DNA from: Pseudomonas lundensis
GTDB taxonomy: Bacteria > Pseudomonadota > Gammaproteobacteria > Pseudomonadales > Pseudomonadaceae
Direction of reading: 5' to 3'
DNA: 44,939 nt
Assembly: GCF_002269125.1 (NCBI RefSeq)
Contig: NZ_NQKI01000039.1
Span: forward strand, 1-44,939
Made by a program: the position numbers and the translations under genes
Shown: positions 14,573-22,166 of the stretch, in pieces
Numbering within the stretch: position 1 is the first letter of the stretch
How the letters are laid out: every line of letters begins with the position of its first letter
Notes under the pieces: generated by a model
Databases searched by the model: none
Seen by the model: only the letters and a program-made list of their open reading frames with translations
What the model was told of the DNA's origin: nothing

Positions 14573-14848
14573 ATGCATATAAAATTATCAGGAAATTTGG
14601 CGCGGTTTATTAGCTATCAGCGTGCCCTGGATATTGATGTGGGGGAGCGGAATACGGTGATCGGTGTCATTTATAAAATGGTTGAACAGTACCCCGCCCT
14701 TAAGGAAGTGGTTTTAGATCGTCAAGGGGGTATGAAGCGAAATTTTCATGTGTCGTTGAACGGTGAGAAGATAAGAGTGGATGAGTTTCATAAAGAAACT
14801 CTTAATGAGGATCGGCTCGATATTTTTACAGCGATTGCGGGAGGTTAA
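14573..14848 (+). CDS. MoaD/ThiS-type sulfur carrier protein ending in Gly-Gly
   Basis: A 91-residue beta-grasp protein. The pattern 'YPALKEVVLDRQGGMKRNFHV' then 'SLNGEKIR' and the close 'DRLDIFTAIAGG' match the CysO/QbsE branch of ubiquitin-like sulfur carriers. In that group the terminal Gly is adenylated by an E1-like enzyme and converted to a thiocarboxylate that donates sulfur. The C-terminus is already a free Gly-Gly, so no protease trimming is needed. No E1 (MoeB/ThiF) or JAMM protease is nearby, so activation would use a housekeeping E1. AGGGAGGG precedes the ATG. The stop is followed after one base by the next start: tightly coupled. It is not a molybdopterin operon by context. Confidence 0.85.
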   Translation: MHIKLSGNLARFISYQRALDIDVGERNTVIGVIYKMVEQYPALKEVVLDRQGGMKRNFHVSLNGEKIRVDEFHKETLNEDRLDIFTAIAGG

Positions 14849-14849
14849 A

Positions 14850-15686
14850 GTGAATGCAGAGCGCAGTGTTTCATCTACCTATGCTGTCGATCCGACATTA
14901 TTTACGCCTGTGCAGTTTCATGCGCGAGCTTTACTGGGGTACAGCGTGAATGGTATTTGTACCTGGTTTATTAAACATTTAGGTGTGTCGATCGCACAGC
15001 AAGTGAGTGAGCACTGCCAGAGTATGGTCGTCGTCGGATGTGAGATTAATTATATTCGTCACTTGGATTTTTTTGAGGTTGGTGAGTTTACGGCAACCTT
15101 GGAAAAAGTCAGGGTTAGGCAGTCGAATTCTTTACTGGAGTTTTTCCATGTATTCACCGCTAACGGTGATGAATTCGTCCGCGTGGTTACGCGCTGGAAA
15201 ATAGTAAGACTCGAAGGAGATGCCGCGTTATCAGCGGCGTCAGGGAATATGTGTGAGTCGCTATTGAAGCGGTTTAAACGTGCAGAGCTGGATCCATTAC
15301 CCCTGCACCGGATATTACCGCTGAAGGTTGCCGAGATTGAGACTGCAGGTCAATTATATGTGCAGGGTTCGTATAGTCAGACTTTGCACCGGCATCAGTG
15401 CGAGGTTGCAGATCAATGGGCATTTCTTGAGTTGACCGCACTGGTGGCGCAGATGCGCGAGCGTGTTGTGATGTCGGCCTCTTCAGTTGAGTACCCGATG
15501 AGCGAAATACTTGGCATGCCGATACAACAGATAGCGATGGAGTTAAGTTGCCCTGTTTTCTTATTTGAGGAGATGCTCCTGGAAACGTACGTTTACCTGT
15601 TTGAAGCGCAATGGGTATTTCTTCATCGTATCTATAATCTCGACCGGGCGAAGGCATTGGCGGCAACGGTGATTGAAAGTTTTTAG
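14850..15686 (+). CDS. Putative double-hotdog thioesterase-like protein
   Basis: A 278-residue product from a GTG one base after the sulfur carrier's stop, with GGAGG five bases upstream. An ATG at 14781 inside the carrier gene is a weaker alternative. The first half carries a hotdog-like strand pattern ('GCEINYIRHLDFFEVGEFTATLEKVRV', then a 'SLLEFFHVFTANGDEFVRV' strand). The second half repeats the layout, ending in paired strands ('FLFEEMLLETYVYLFEAQWVFLHRIY'). Two fused hotdogs are known from acyl-ACP thioesterases and some dehydratases. The usual catalytic Asp/Glu is not evident in either half. It probably handles an acyl thioester of the cassette's product. The fold call rests on pattern only. 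Confidence 0.55.
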   Translation: MNAERSVSSTYAVDPTLFTPVQFHARALLGYSVNGICTWFIKHLGVSIAQQVSEHCQSMVVVGCEINYIRHLDFFEVGEFTATLEKVRVRQSNSLLEFFHVFTANGDEFVRVVTRWKIVRLEGDAALSAASGNMCESLLKRFKRAELDPLPLHRILPLKVAEIETAGQLYVQGSYSQTLHRHQCEVADQWAFLELTALVAQMRERVVMSASSVEYPMSEILGMPIQQIAMELSCPVFLFEEMLLETYVYLFEAQWVFLHRIYNLDRAKALAATVIESF

Positions 15687-15829
15687 CCGTTGCAAATGCA
15701 GTCATCAAGAGTCGCGGACATCCCGGCGAGTTACCATTCGTCGTTCCCGACAGGTTTTTCTAAACCTTTACCGACATTCACCTTCAGATTCAGTGCAGGG
15801 AATAAACCTGCCATTTTCTGGAGGATGTT

Positions 15830-16369
15830 ATGAAAACCCTGAGTGCCCCTAAACGTTTCGTCGTTGGCTGTGCGTTGGCTTGTGCCGTGTTCATGGCAGG
15901 TTCTGCCGTGGCTGCAAGCCCCGCTGAGTTTGTTGACGAGGCGTCTGCGGCAGGGATTGCAGAAATCGAGAACAGCCGGATGGCGATTCAGAAAACCAAG
16001 TCAGTTGATATCAATAGCTATGCCGTAGAAGTGATCAAGGATTACACCGACGCCAACCGTGACCTTAAAGGCATTGCTCAGAAGCAAGGGCTGGAGGTGG
16101 CGGCGCAAGAGGATATTTTGAGCAAGGCCAAGTCGATGATGCTGCAAGTGCAGGAAGGCGCGTCGTTTGATGTGGCTTACGTGGCCAGCCAGGTAAAAAC
16201 CCACGAAGACGCTATTTCATTGTTCAAGCAGCAGGCTCGTTATTCAACGTCGCCGCAGCTCAAGGCGTTTGCGAAGAAGTATTTGCCGAAGCTGGAGATG
16301 CATCTCGATATGGCCAAGAAGTTGGCTACTACGCATCAAAAAGGTGATGTTGATAAGCCGGTCAGTTAA
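15830..16369 (+). CDS. DUF4142 periplasmic protein
   Basis: A 179-residue protein with a signal peptide (about 1-28, cleavage after AVA) and an all-helical ferritin-like DUF4142 domain ('ASAAGIAEIENSRMAIQKTKS', 'AKKYLPKLEMHLDMAK'). In this family the helices resemble a four-helix bundle, but I see no conserved metal ligands proving iron binding. GGAGG lies five bases before the ATG. It returns to the base composition of core genes after the accessory segment. Convergent with the iron-permease-like gene. Confidence 0.82.
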   Translation: MKTLSAPKRFVVGCALACAVFMAGSAVAASPAEFVDEASAAGIAEIENSRMAIQKTKSVDINSYAVEVIKDYTDANRDLKGIAQKQGLEVAAQEDILSKAKSMMLQVQEGASFDVAYVASQVKTHEDAISLFKQQARYSTSPQLKAFAKKYLPKLEMHLDMAKKLATTHQKGDVDKPVS

Positions 16370-16379
16370 CCGACACGTG

Positions 16380-16409
16380 TTGCGCTGACGCGGTTACGCG
16401 TCAGCGCAA
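16380..16409. terminator. 13-base-pair perfect hairpin between convergent genes
   Basis: TTGCGCTGACGCG (16380-16392) and CGCGTCAGCGCAA (16397-16409) form a perfect stem with loop GTTA. It sits between the DUF4142 and iron-permease stops and probably serves both directions, despite no T-run. Confidence 0.65.
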
Positions 16410-16414
16410 TGAAT

Positions 16415-16831
16415 TCATGGCCGACTCTCAGGTTTATCGTCAGCGGGGGTGATAACGGTTTCAGTGCACGTCACTTCAACCGCTTGGTTTTCGCCTATCT
16501 GTTTGTACTGCTTGCGGATGTTACGCAATTCTTTGGTGTCCAGTGCATCGAGGTTGAGCACGGCATTTTGGGCTTCTTTGGTCACGCGCAGAAGTTCATC
16601 AATCTTGATATGCAGTACATCGTTGTCGCGGTTCTGGGTGTTTTGGATGAGGAACACCATCAGGAAGGTGATGATGGTAGTGGACGTGTTGATGATCAGT
16701 TGCCACGTATCGTTGTAATGGAAAAAAGGCCCCGAAACAGCCCACATCACGATGAGTAATATCGCGATCTGGAAGGTTTTGGGGCTTCCTGCGCGTTTGG
16801 CAAGTCCTTGGGAAAAGGTATCGAATTTCAT
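16415..16831 (-). CDS. Low-affinity iron permease family small membrane protein
   Basis: A 138-residue inner-membrane protein with two transmembrane helices (about 20-35 and 47-65). Between and after them is the family signature 'WQLIINTSTTIITFLMVFLIQNTQNRD', followed by a cytoplasmic helix ('LHIKIDELLRVTKEA'). The family is named after fungal Fet4, but bacterial members are much shorter and transport activity is unproven. It is a single gene facing the DUF4142 gene. Confidence 0.82.
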   Translation of the reverse strand: MKFDTFSQGLAKRAGSPKTFQIAILLIVMWAVSGPFFHYNDTWQLIINTSTTIITFLMVFLIQNTQNRDNDVLHIKIDELLRVTKEAQNAVLNLDALDTKELRNIRKQYKQIGENQAVEVTCTETVITPADDKPESRP

Positions 16832-16939
16832 CTGCGGGCCTCTAAGTGATCGTTATAGCTCAGACCGCAAGGTGCCTTTGAAATTCTTTTTTACAATTAC
16901 CTTTTCGTACCGTTTGGAATGATTGCACTCAATTACGCA

Positions 16940-17269
16940 TTACGGCTTGACCGCCCCGGGCAGTGACGAACGCGGCTGCACCGAGCGGCCACCGTCGCCT
17001 ATCGGGCCATTGCCATCCGTGTTCATACCGCCTTGACGGCCCGCATCGTTGCCTTGAATGCGTGGGTCGACTGATGGGTGCGTCGGGGTGTCTGCATCGT
17101 TGTGGATTTTGGAATCCTGATTGATGTTGGGTTCAATTCCTTGGGTCGCCGGCGGGGTGACGGACTCTTTGGGAAGGGTCGGGCCGGTGGAAGACGAAGC
17201 CGCGTAGCTGCTGACGGACACAATGCCCAATGCAGTGGCGAAAGAAAGGCGTTTTATCAAGGTCATCAT
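16940..17269 (-). CDS. Hypothetical secreted Pro/Gly/Asp-rich protein
   Basis: A 109-residue product with a signal peptide (about 1-23, cleavage after SYA). The mature part is low in hydrophobics and rich in Pro, Gly, Asp, Asn and Ser ('GGMNTDGNGPIGDGGRS'), so probably disordered. I recognise no domain. It begins with two consecutive ATG codons behind GGAG. Separate from its neighbours; possibly a small stress-type periplasmic protein, but nothing confirms that. Confidence 0.6.
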   Translation of the reverse strand: MMTLIKRLSFATALGIVSVSSYAASSSTGPTLPKESVTPPATQGIEPNINQDSKIHNDADTPTHPSVDPRIQGNDAGRQGGMNTDGNGPIGDGGRSVQPRSSLPGAVKP

Positions 17270-17387
17270 GAGGTCGACTCCAGAGTGGGGAGGGCTACAT
17301 GATGTTGGTGTGTGAACAGCACACGTTCGTGCTACCCAAGTGACGAGCGGTTATCAGGTAATCGCTGCGTCACTGGAGGCATCACGC

Positions 17388-17684
17388 TCAAACGGCGATG
17401 TCGTTTAAGCTGCAGTATTCTTCCCAGCTCATGTCGAGGGCTTCAGCGACTTCCTGATGGACTTCCCGGCGCATGGTGAGCAGTTCCTCCGGCGATCGGG
17501 CGATGAGTTCCAGGGCCAGCTCCCACGCTTCGAGGCCGCGGCTTTGAGCTTCGTCTTCAAATGCCCAGAGGATTTGTTGCTGGCGATCCTCCTGGCTGAG
17601 GTCTTTCATTTCCTCGATCAATTCAGGGTGCCCTTTGATGAACGTATCCAGGGCGAGTTCATTGCGGGATTCTTTAGGGATCAT
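17388..17684 (-). CDS. Small acidic cytoplasmic protein (DUF6388-like)
   Basis: A 98-residue, strongly acidic, all-helical protein without a signal peptide. The ending 'REVHQEVAEALDMSWEEYCSLN' is a pattern I associate with the Pseudomonas DUF6388 family; the family name is from memory. Function unknown. It lies 112 bases beyond the MFS exporter on the same strand, separated by a terminator, so it probably has its own promoter. Confidence 0.65.
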   Translation of the reverse strand: MIPKESRNELALDTFIKGHPELIEEMKDLSQEDRQQQILWAFEDEAQSRGLEAWELALELIARSPEELLTMRREVHQEVAEALDMSWEEYCSLNDIAV

Positions 17685-17711
17685 TCGTATTCTCGGGCCA
17701 TTAAGGGCAAT

Positions 17712-17739
17712 AAAACGACCTGCTAAGACAGGCCGTTTT
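17712..17739 (-). terminator. Terminator of the MFS exporter gene
   Basis: AAAACG-A-CCTG (17712-17722) pairs with CAGG-C-CGTTTT (17729-17739), one mismatch, loop of six. T-runs on both strands make it bidirectional in form. Confidence 0.65.
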
Positions 17740-17796
17740 CAAGGTGTGGAGCATCCTAGCGGCTTCATCCGGTGATGAAAAGTGCTGCAATACGCC

Positions 17797-19011
17797 CTAT
17801 ACGACAGGCTGTAGCTTGCTTTCTCGTTGCAGGGCATAACCCCACACGGCGAGTGTCAGGGTCGCGATGACTGCGCCGACCATGACGATGCCTTCCCAGC
17901 CGTAAAGCGGATAGGTTTGTGCGCCTGCGAGCGAGCCCAGAGCGCCGCCAATGAAATAGCACGTGATGTAGCCGGCATTAAGGCGATTGCGCGCCGCGGG
18001 CCGGATTTGAAACACGGCGTTCTGGTTGCTCACGTGTACCAGTTGCACCGCAAAATCCAGTGCCAGCACGCCGATCAACAGGGCGACAAGCGAACTACCG
18101 GCAAATGCCATGGGCAGCCAGCAGGCCAGCAACACCAATAAGCCCACAGTGGTGGCCTGTTGCCCCTTACCGCGATCAGCCATACGTCCTGCCCAATTGG
18201 CCGCCACAGCACCCACAGCGCCAGCCAGGCCGAACAGTCCGATCACTGCGTCTGAATAACCGTAGGGCGGCATTGCCAGCAGAAAGGCCAATGGCGTCCA
18301 GAACAAGGCGAACAGTGAGAATGTCAGCAGGCCCAAGAGGGCGCGCAGGCGCAAGACGGGTTCTTCGACAAACAGGCGAAATACCGATCCTAGCAGTTTC
18401 GGGTAGCTCAACCCTGCGCTCTGGTGGTGATTGGGCAAGGCGCAGTACAACGCGATGGCACTGATGAACATCAGTGCTGCGGCGAGCAGATAAATAGTGC
18501 GCCAGTCACCCGCCGAGGACAATGCGCCTGCAACCGTACGTGCCAGCAGGATGCCCAGCAGCAGGCCGCTCATTAACGTACCGACTACACGGCCGCGGCT
18601 TTGCGGATCAGTCAGGCTGGCGGCCATGGGCACCAAAACCTGAGCCGATACGGAAAATAAACCAGTGATGGCCGTGCCCAGCAGTAACAGGGTCAGTGAC
18701 GGGGCGAAGGCGCTAAGGAGCAAGCCCAGTGCGCTGAGGACAGTCATGCTGACGATCAGGCGGCGTTGCTCAAAAAGGTCGCCCAACGGCACAAGTAATA
18801 ACAGGCCAGCGCCATAACTCAGTTGGGCAGTGATCACGACGGTGCCGGCACCGCTCATGCTCAAGCCAAGTTCTTGTGCAATGGTGTGCAACAAGGGCTG
18901 GGCGTAATAATTGCTGGCGACAGCCAGGCCGGTGGCAGTGGCCATTAGCAGGATCAGAGCGGTACTTAAAGGTTTATGACGGGCAGGGGAGGTGGACATT
19001 GACTGTCTCAT
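17797..19011 (-). CDS. MFS efflux transporter (DHA1 / sugar-efflux type)
   Basis: A 404-residue inner-membrane protein with about 12 predicted transmembrane segments. The N-terminal half carries 'ASNYYAQPLLHTIAQELGLS', typical of the YnfM/YtbD drug-efflux branch, and the loop 2-3 motif 'PLGDLFEQRRLI'. It exports small molecules using the proton gradient; the substrate is unknown. An in-frame ATG four codons in (18999) is an equally plausible start. No regulator is adjacent. Confidence 0.82.
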   Translation of the reverse strand: MRQSMSTSPARHKPLSTALILLMATATGLAVASNYYAQPLLHTIAQELGLSMSGAGTVVITAQLSYGAGLLLLVPLGDLFEQRRLIVSMTVLSALGLLLSAFAPSLTLLLLGTAITGLFSVSAQVLVPMAASLTDPQSRGRVVGTLMSGLLLGILLARTVAGALSSAGDWRTIYLLAAALMFISAIALYCALPNHHQSAGLSYPKLLGSVFRLFVEEPVLRLRALLGLLTFSLFALFWTPLAFLLAMPPYGYSDAVIGLFGLAGAVGAVAANWAGRMADRGKGQQATTVGLLVLLACWLPMAFAGSSLVALLIGVLALDFAVQLVHVSNQNAVFQIRPAARNRLNAGYITCYFIGGALGSLAGAQTYPLYGWEGIVMVGAVIATLTLAVWGYALQRESKLQPVV

Positions 19012-19094
19012 CGGCGTTGAGTGTGGCGCGAAGTATCAGGACTGCTAGCCTTCTATGTCACTGAATATGTCAAAATTTTCGAGCCGCAAACAAC

Positions 19095-19125
19095 AAAGCC
19101 CTTCGCCGTGAGGTCGGAGGGCTTT
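19095..19125 (-). terminator. Terminator of the DUF883 gene
   Basis: AAAGCCCTTC pairs with GGAGGGCTTT (one mismatch) around a short loop. On the minus strand the stem ends in TTTGTTG. Confidence 0.65.
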
Positions 19126-19169
19126 GTACAGACTGCGTTTTCTGAGGAGGCCGAAGCGCCCTGGCTGTC

Positions 19170-19490
19170 TTAGTTGCGACGGCCCAGCAGCAGGCCAACT
19201 ACCAGGCCGAAACCGGCGGAAATCGCCACGGTCTGCCATGGATGGCCGCCAATATAGTTCTCGGTGGCATCGACCACCGGCTTGGTGCGCTCGCGCACGT
19301 TGTTGACCGAGTCCATTGCCTGTTTAAGCTTCAGGCCAACCTGCGCACGCAGGGTCTCGCCTTCTTCGCCCACCAGCGATGCGCTGTCTTTTAGCAGTTT
19401 TTCGGATTCGGCGATCAATTCTTGCAGCTCGCTGAAAGCTTGATCCTTGATCTGGTCTTCAGCGGCTTGTACGGCGTTTTTTCGAGCCAT
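19170..19490 (-). CDS. DUF883 (ElaB/YqjD-type) membrane-anchored protein
   Basis: A 106-residue protein: a long amphipathic helix (about 10-80, 'ELQELIAESEKLLKDSASLVG') and a C-terminal transmembrane anchor ending 'GFGLVVGLLLGRRN'. The 'HPWQTVAISAGFGLVVG' signature defines the ElaB/YqjD/YgaM family. In E. coli these inner-membrane proteins bind ribosomes in stationary phase; that role here is inference. AAGGAG before the ATG at 19490 fixes the start. Confidence 0.85.
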   Translation of the reverse strand: MARKNAVQAAEDQIKDQAFSELQELIAESEKLLKDSASLVGEEGETLRAQVGLKLKQAMDSVNNVRERTKPVVDATENYIGGHPWQTVAISAGFGLVVGLLLGRRN

Positions 19491-19666
19491 TGCGGTACTC
19501 CTTGCAGGTGAAAAGCGTATGAGTAATGGAGTCAATCCCGTCCTGAAAAGTTGCATCTGTTTTGCGGGATACGCGGTATTGAGCTGACAGCGTAGTTAAA
19601 AACCTGGCTGAGACACTTCTTTTGAAGGTGTAAGATGTACACCAATTTACGCCGCAGGAACATTTC

Positions 19667-19921
19667 ATGAGCTTCAATCTCGCCAATAAGCCCCTTGCTG
19701 AGCGTGCTGCGCTTGAAGATGAAAAGTCACGTCTGTTTGACCTTTGGCAGAGCAATCTGGGCAAGGCCAAAGGGGATGCGGCGCGCCTGTTCGGTGAGCG
19801 CGCCAAGCGCAAGGGCAAATGGGCTGAGTGGGTCCGTTCCGAGCTGGACGGCATGTCCCCGCCCGAGTACGCCAACATGGTGCGCAGTGAAGTGAACCGT
19901 CTGATGGCTGCCGCGAAATAA
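19667..19921 (+). CDS. Conserved-looking hypothetical protein, 84 residues
   Basis: A small, highly charged, helical protein opening 'MSFNLANKPLAERAALEDEKSRLF', with a conserved-looking 'KGKWAEWVRSELDGMSPPEY'. No signal peptide or membrane segment. AGGAA lies eight bases ahead of the ATG. Convergent with the Gre-like gene (18-base gap). I do not recognise the family. Confidence 0.65.
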   Translation: MSFNLANKPLAERAALEDEKSRLFDLWQSNLGKAKGDAARLFGERAKRKGKWAEWVRSELDGMSPPEYANMVRSEVNRLMAAAK

Positions 19922-19939
19922 CGCGCCTAACAAGGCTGT

Positions 19940-20422
19940 CTAGAAAGCGGCGCACACGCTGAACGTTTGTACCGCAGCGCCTACCTTGATTTGCACTTCA
20001 TCGTCGACCTGTTTGCCCAGCAGCGCCGCGCCCAGCGGCGAGCGAGGTGTGATGACGGTGATGTTTTGCCCGTTTGCTTTAAGTGTCAGACCTGCGGCAT
20101 CGGGGGCCAGCAACAGGTATTGCGGGTTGCCATTTGCTGTTTCTAGGCACACCAGCGCGCCGACCTGAATGCCGCGCGCGGGATCCAGGGGCTCCAGCGA
20201 CATGGCCTGGCAACGTTTAAGCGCCTGACGAATTTCCTCAACCCGACGTGCCTGACCCGTGGCCAGATAAGAGGCTTCAAGCCCGAGGGTGTCGTACTTG
20301 TTCTCGGCCACATTTTCTTCGTGGGTGGCAGCTTCGTAGGCGGTCTGAGCCGCACGTTGCAGCACGTCGAGATCAATATCGAGCTTCTCAAGTAACAGGC
20401 GGTGTACATCGGTTTTGTTCAT
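19940..20422 (-). CDS. GreA/GreB-family transcription factor paralogue
   Basis: A 160-residue protein, the length of GreA. The C-terminal domain carries the Gre/Rnk signature ('ITPRSPLGAALLGKQVDDEVQI'). The N-terminal half is helical with 'HEENVAENKYDTLGLEA', which lines up with the coiled-coil tip of GreA (GDLKENAEY). Gre factors enter the RNA polymerase secondary channel and rescue backtracked complexes through acidic tip residues. Acidic residues remain here, but the spacing differs by one, so cleavage activity is uncertain. The upstream gene ends 24 bases before its start: probable two-gene operon. Confidence 0.72.
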   Translation of the reverse strand: MNKTDVHRLLLEKLDIDLDVLQRAAQTAYEAATHEENVAENKYDTLGLEASYLATGQARRVEEIRQALKRCQAMSLEPLDPARGIQVGALVCLETANGNPQYLLLAPDAAGLTLKANGQNITVITPRSPLGAALLGKQVDDEVQIKVGAAVQTFSVCAAF

Positions 20423-20446
20423 AGGGGCGGACGATCGGATCTTCAG

Positions 20447-20848
20447 TTAATTGCAAAATCGCAGCACATTGGCGCGGCTTTTGTCGGTAGGTGCGTTCTG
20501 ATCTTGCTGTAGCCAAAACTGGCAGGTGGGATTCGACACGTTGCGGTTGCTGTCCCGCGCCTGCTCCAGACGTTGCTGTTGTGCGTGTTGATAAAGGTTT
20601 TGCTGATATTGCTCGAACATCACATTGCTTGGGGCGGGAAGTTCCGTCACCGGGGGCGTTGCTGTTGTCTGGCCAAGGATGGCTGCCACCGGCGCCAACG
20701 AGGCGGGTCCGGCTGCGCGATAGATCAACCAGCCCGTCAAGGCTATCGCTACAAACCCGAGCCAAAGCCCAAGGGCAATACAGCCGATCAGTGAAAGCGG
20801 GCTGAGGGTTACTGACAATCGACGGCGAGCAATCGGACGAGCGGGCAT
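20447..20848 (-). CDS. Hypothetical inner-membrane protein upstream of the Gre-like gene
   Basis: A 133-residue protein with a basic N-terminus, one or two hydrophobic segments (about 17-45, 'LIGCIALGLWLGFVAIALTGWLIY') and a Gln-rich, probably periplasmic tail ('QQNLYQHAQQQRLEQARDSN'). The tail contains two cysteines that could form a disulfide. Family not recognised. It sits 24 bases upstream of the Gre-like gene and is divergent from earP. Confidence 0.6.
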   Translation of the reverse strand: MPARPIARRRLSVTLSPLSLIGCIALGLWLGFVAIALTGWLIYRAAGPASLAPVAAILGQTTATPPVTELPAPSNVMFEQYQQNLYQHAQQQRLEQARDSNRNVSNPTCQFWLQQDQNAPTDKSRANVLRFCN

Positions 20849-20983
20849 GGCAGCCTCCGGGCGGGCGCGAGATGTGAGTGAGCCGCGATTGTCGCACGAC
20901 TGTTCCGCAGATTAATCCGTCATAACGCTTCTGTCCCTGCTGTTTTATGCGGACAATCGGTCCTTTGAATGTTGGAGCCCGGA

Positions 20984-22117
20984 ATGAAAGTCTCCTGGGA
21001 TATTTTTTGCAGTGTGGTCGATAACTACGGCGACATTGGCGTTACGTGGCGTCTGGCCCGTCAACTGGCCGCTGAACATGATATGGCGGTGCGCTTATGG
21101 GTCGACGATTTGCAGGCGTTCGTGCCGCTATGTCCTGAGGCGGATGCCACGGCCCGGCAGCAATGGCAGCAGGGTGTGGATGTTCGCCAGTGGCCACAGG
21201 AGTGGGCTGCGGTGGCAGTGGCTGATGTGGTCGTCGAGGCGTTCGGCTGCAAATTGCCAGAGCCTTATCTGCGCGACATGAAAGAGCGAGTCAGCCCCGC
21301 GTTGTGGATTAATCTTGAATACCTGAGCGCTGAAGACTGGGTGGTGGGGTGCCACGGCTTGCCTTCACTGCGGCCCGATGGCCTCAAACGGATGTTCTTT
21401 TTCCCTGGCTTTGAAACGGGTACGGGAGGCTTGTTGCGCGAAGGCGACTTACTGGCTCGGCGTCTGGCCTTTGAGCGTGATCCGCGGGTGCGACACGCGT
21501 TCCTGCAAGCGCTCGGGGTCAACCCCGTCCCGGGTGTGCGCCTGATTACGTTATTTGCTTACGAAAATACCGCGTTGGCCAGTTGGCTGACAGCCCTGTC
21601 AAGGGGCGATCACCCGACGCACTTGCTGGTTCCGCAAGGGCGAATCATGGCGGACGTATTGCGCTGGCTTGACGTTCAGGCATTACCGCTCACGACCGTT
21701 GAACAGCGCGGTCGTTTGACTGTTCAGGCTTTGCCGTTTGTCCGGCAGGAAGACTACGACCGCCTCTTGTGGAGTTGTGACTTCAATGCCGTTCGGGGTG
21801 AGGACTCGTTTGTGCGGGCGCAGTGGGCAGGTCGCCCGTTGCTTTGGCATATCTATGAACAGGAAGAAAATGCCCATTGGGTCAAGCTCAAAGCCTTCCT
21901 GGCGTTATACGTCAAAGGCCTGTCACCGGCTGCCGCGCAGGGATTTACCGACTTGTGGCTGGCCTGGAATGCGGGCGCAGACATGACCAAAAGTTGGAAC
22001 GATGTACAGGAACACTGGGTAGAACTCTCCGCCCACGCTGAGCGCTGGTGTCTACAACAGGCAAACCAGGCCGATCTTGCGCAAGCGCTGGTACTGTTTT
22101 ATAGAAATTGGATATGA
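20984..22117 (+). CDS. earP: EF-P arginine rhamnosyltransferase
   Basis: A 377-residue GT-B glycosyltransferase (DUF2331). It contains the catalytic Asp13 and Asp17 in 'VVDNYGDIGV' and Glu273 in 'VRGEDSFVRAQWAGRP', at the positions described for P. putida EarP. It attaches rhamnose from dTDP-L-rhamnose to Arg32 of elongation factor P. The substrate gene efp follows 49 bases downstream on the same strand. The start is the ATG after GGAGCCCGGA; a TTG 15 bases earlier is less likely. All known catalytic residues are intact. Confidence 0.96.
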   Translation: MKVSWDIFCSVVDNYGDIGVTWRLARQLAAEHDMAVRLWVDDLQAFVPLCPEADATARQQWQQGVDVRQWPQEWAAVAVADVVVEAFGCKLPEPYLRDMKERVSPALWINLEYLSAEDWVVGCHGLPSLRPDGLKRMFFFPGFETGTGGLLREGDLLARRLAFERDPRVRHAFLQALGVNPVPGVRLITLFAYENTALASWLTALSRGDHPTHLLVPQGRIMADVLRWLDVQALPLTTVEQRGRLTVQALPFVRQEDYDRLLWSCDFNAVRGEDSFVRAQWAGRPLLWHIYEQEENAHWVKLKAFLALYVKGLSPAAAQGFTDLWLAWNAGADMTKSWNDVQEHWVELSAHAERWCLQQANQADLAQALVLFYRNWI

Positions 22118-22166
22118 TACGCGGCCTAGATTTTTGTAAATCTCAATCCAAATTCGGATACTCGCA

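Noticed and set aside
14573..14848. Sulfur carrier as the molybdopterin synthase small subunit (MoaD)
   Set aside because: No moaE, moaC or other molybdenum genes nearby, and the sequence is closer to the CysO/QbsE pattern than to MoaD.
22113..22118. TATGAT as a firm efp promoter
   Set aside because: Good -10 box, but no matching -35 at normal spacing, so it is mentioned only in the efp entry.
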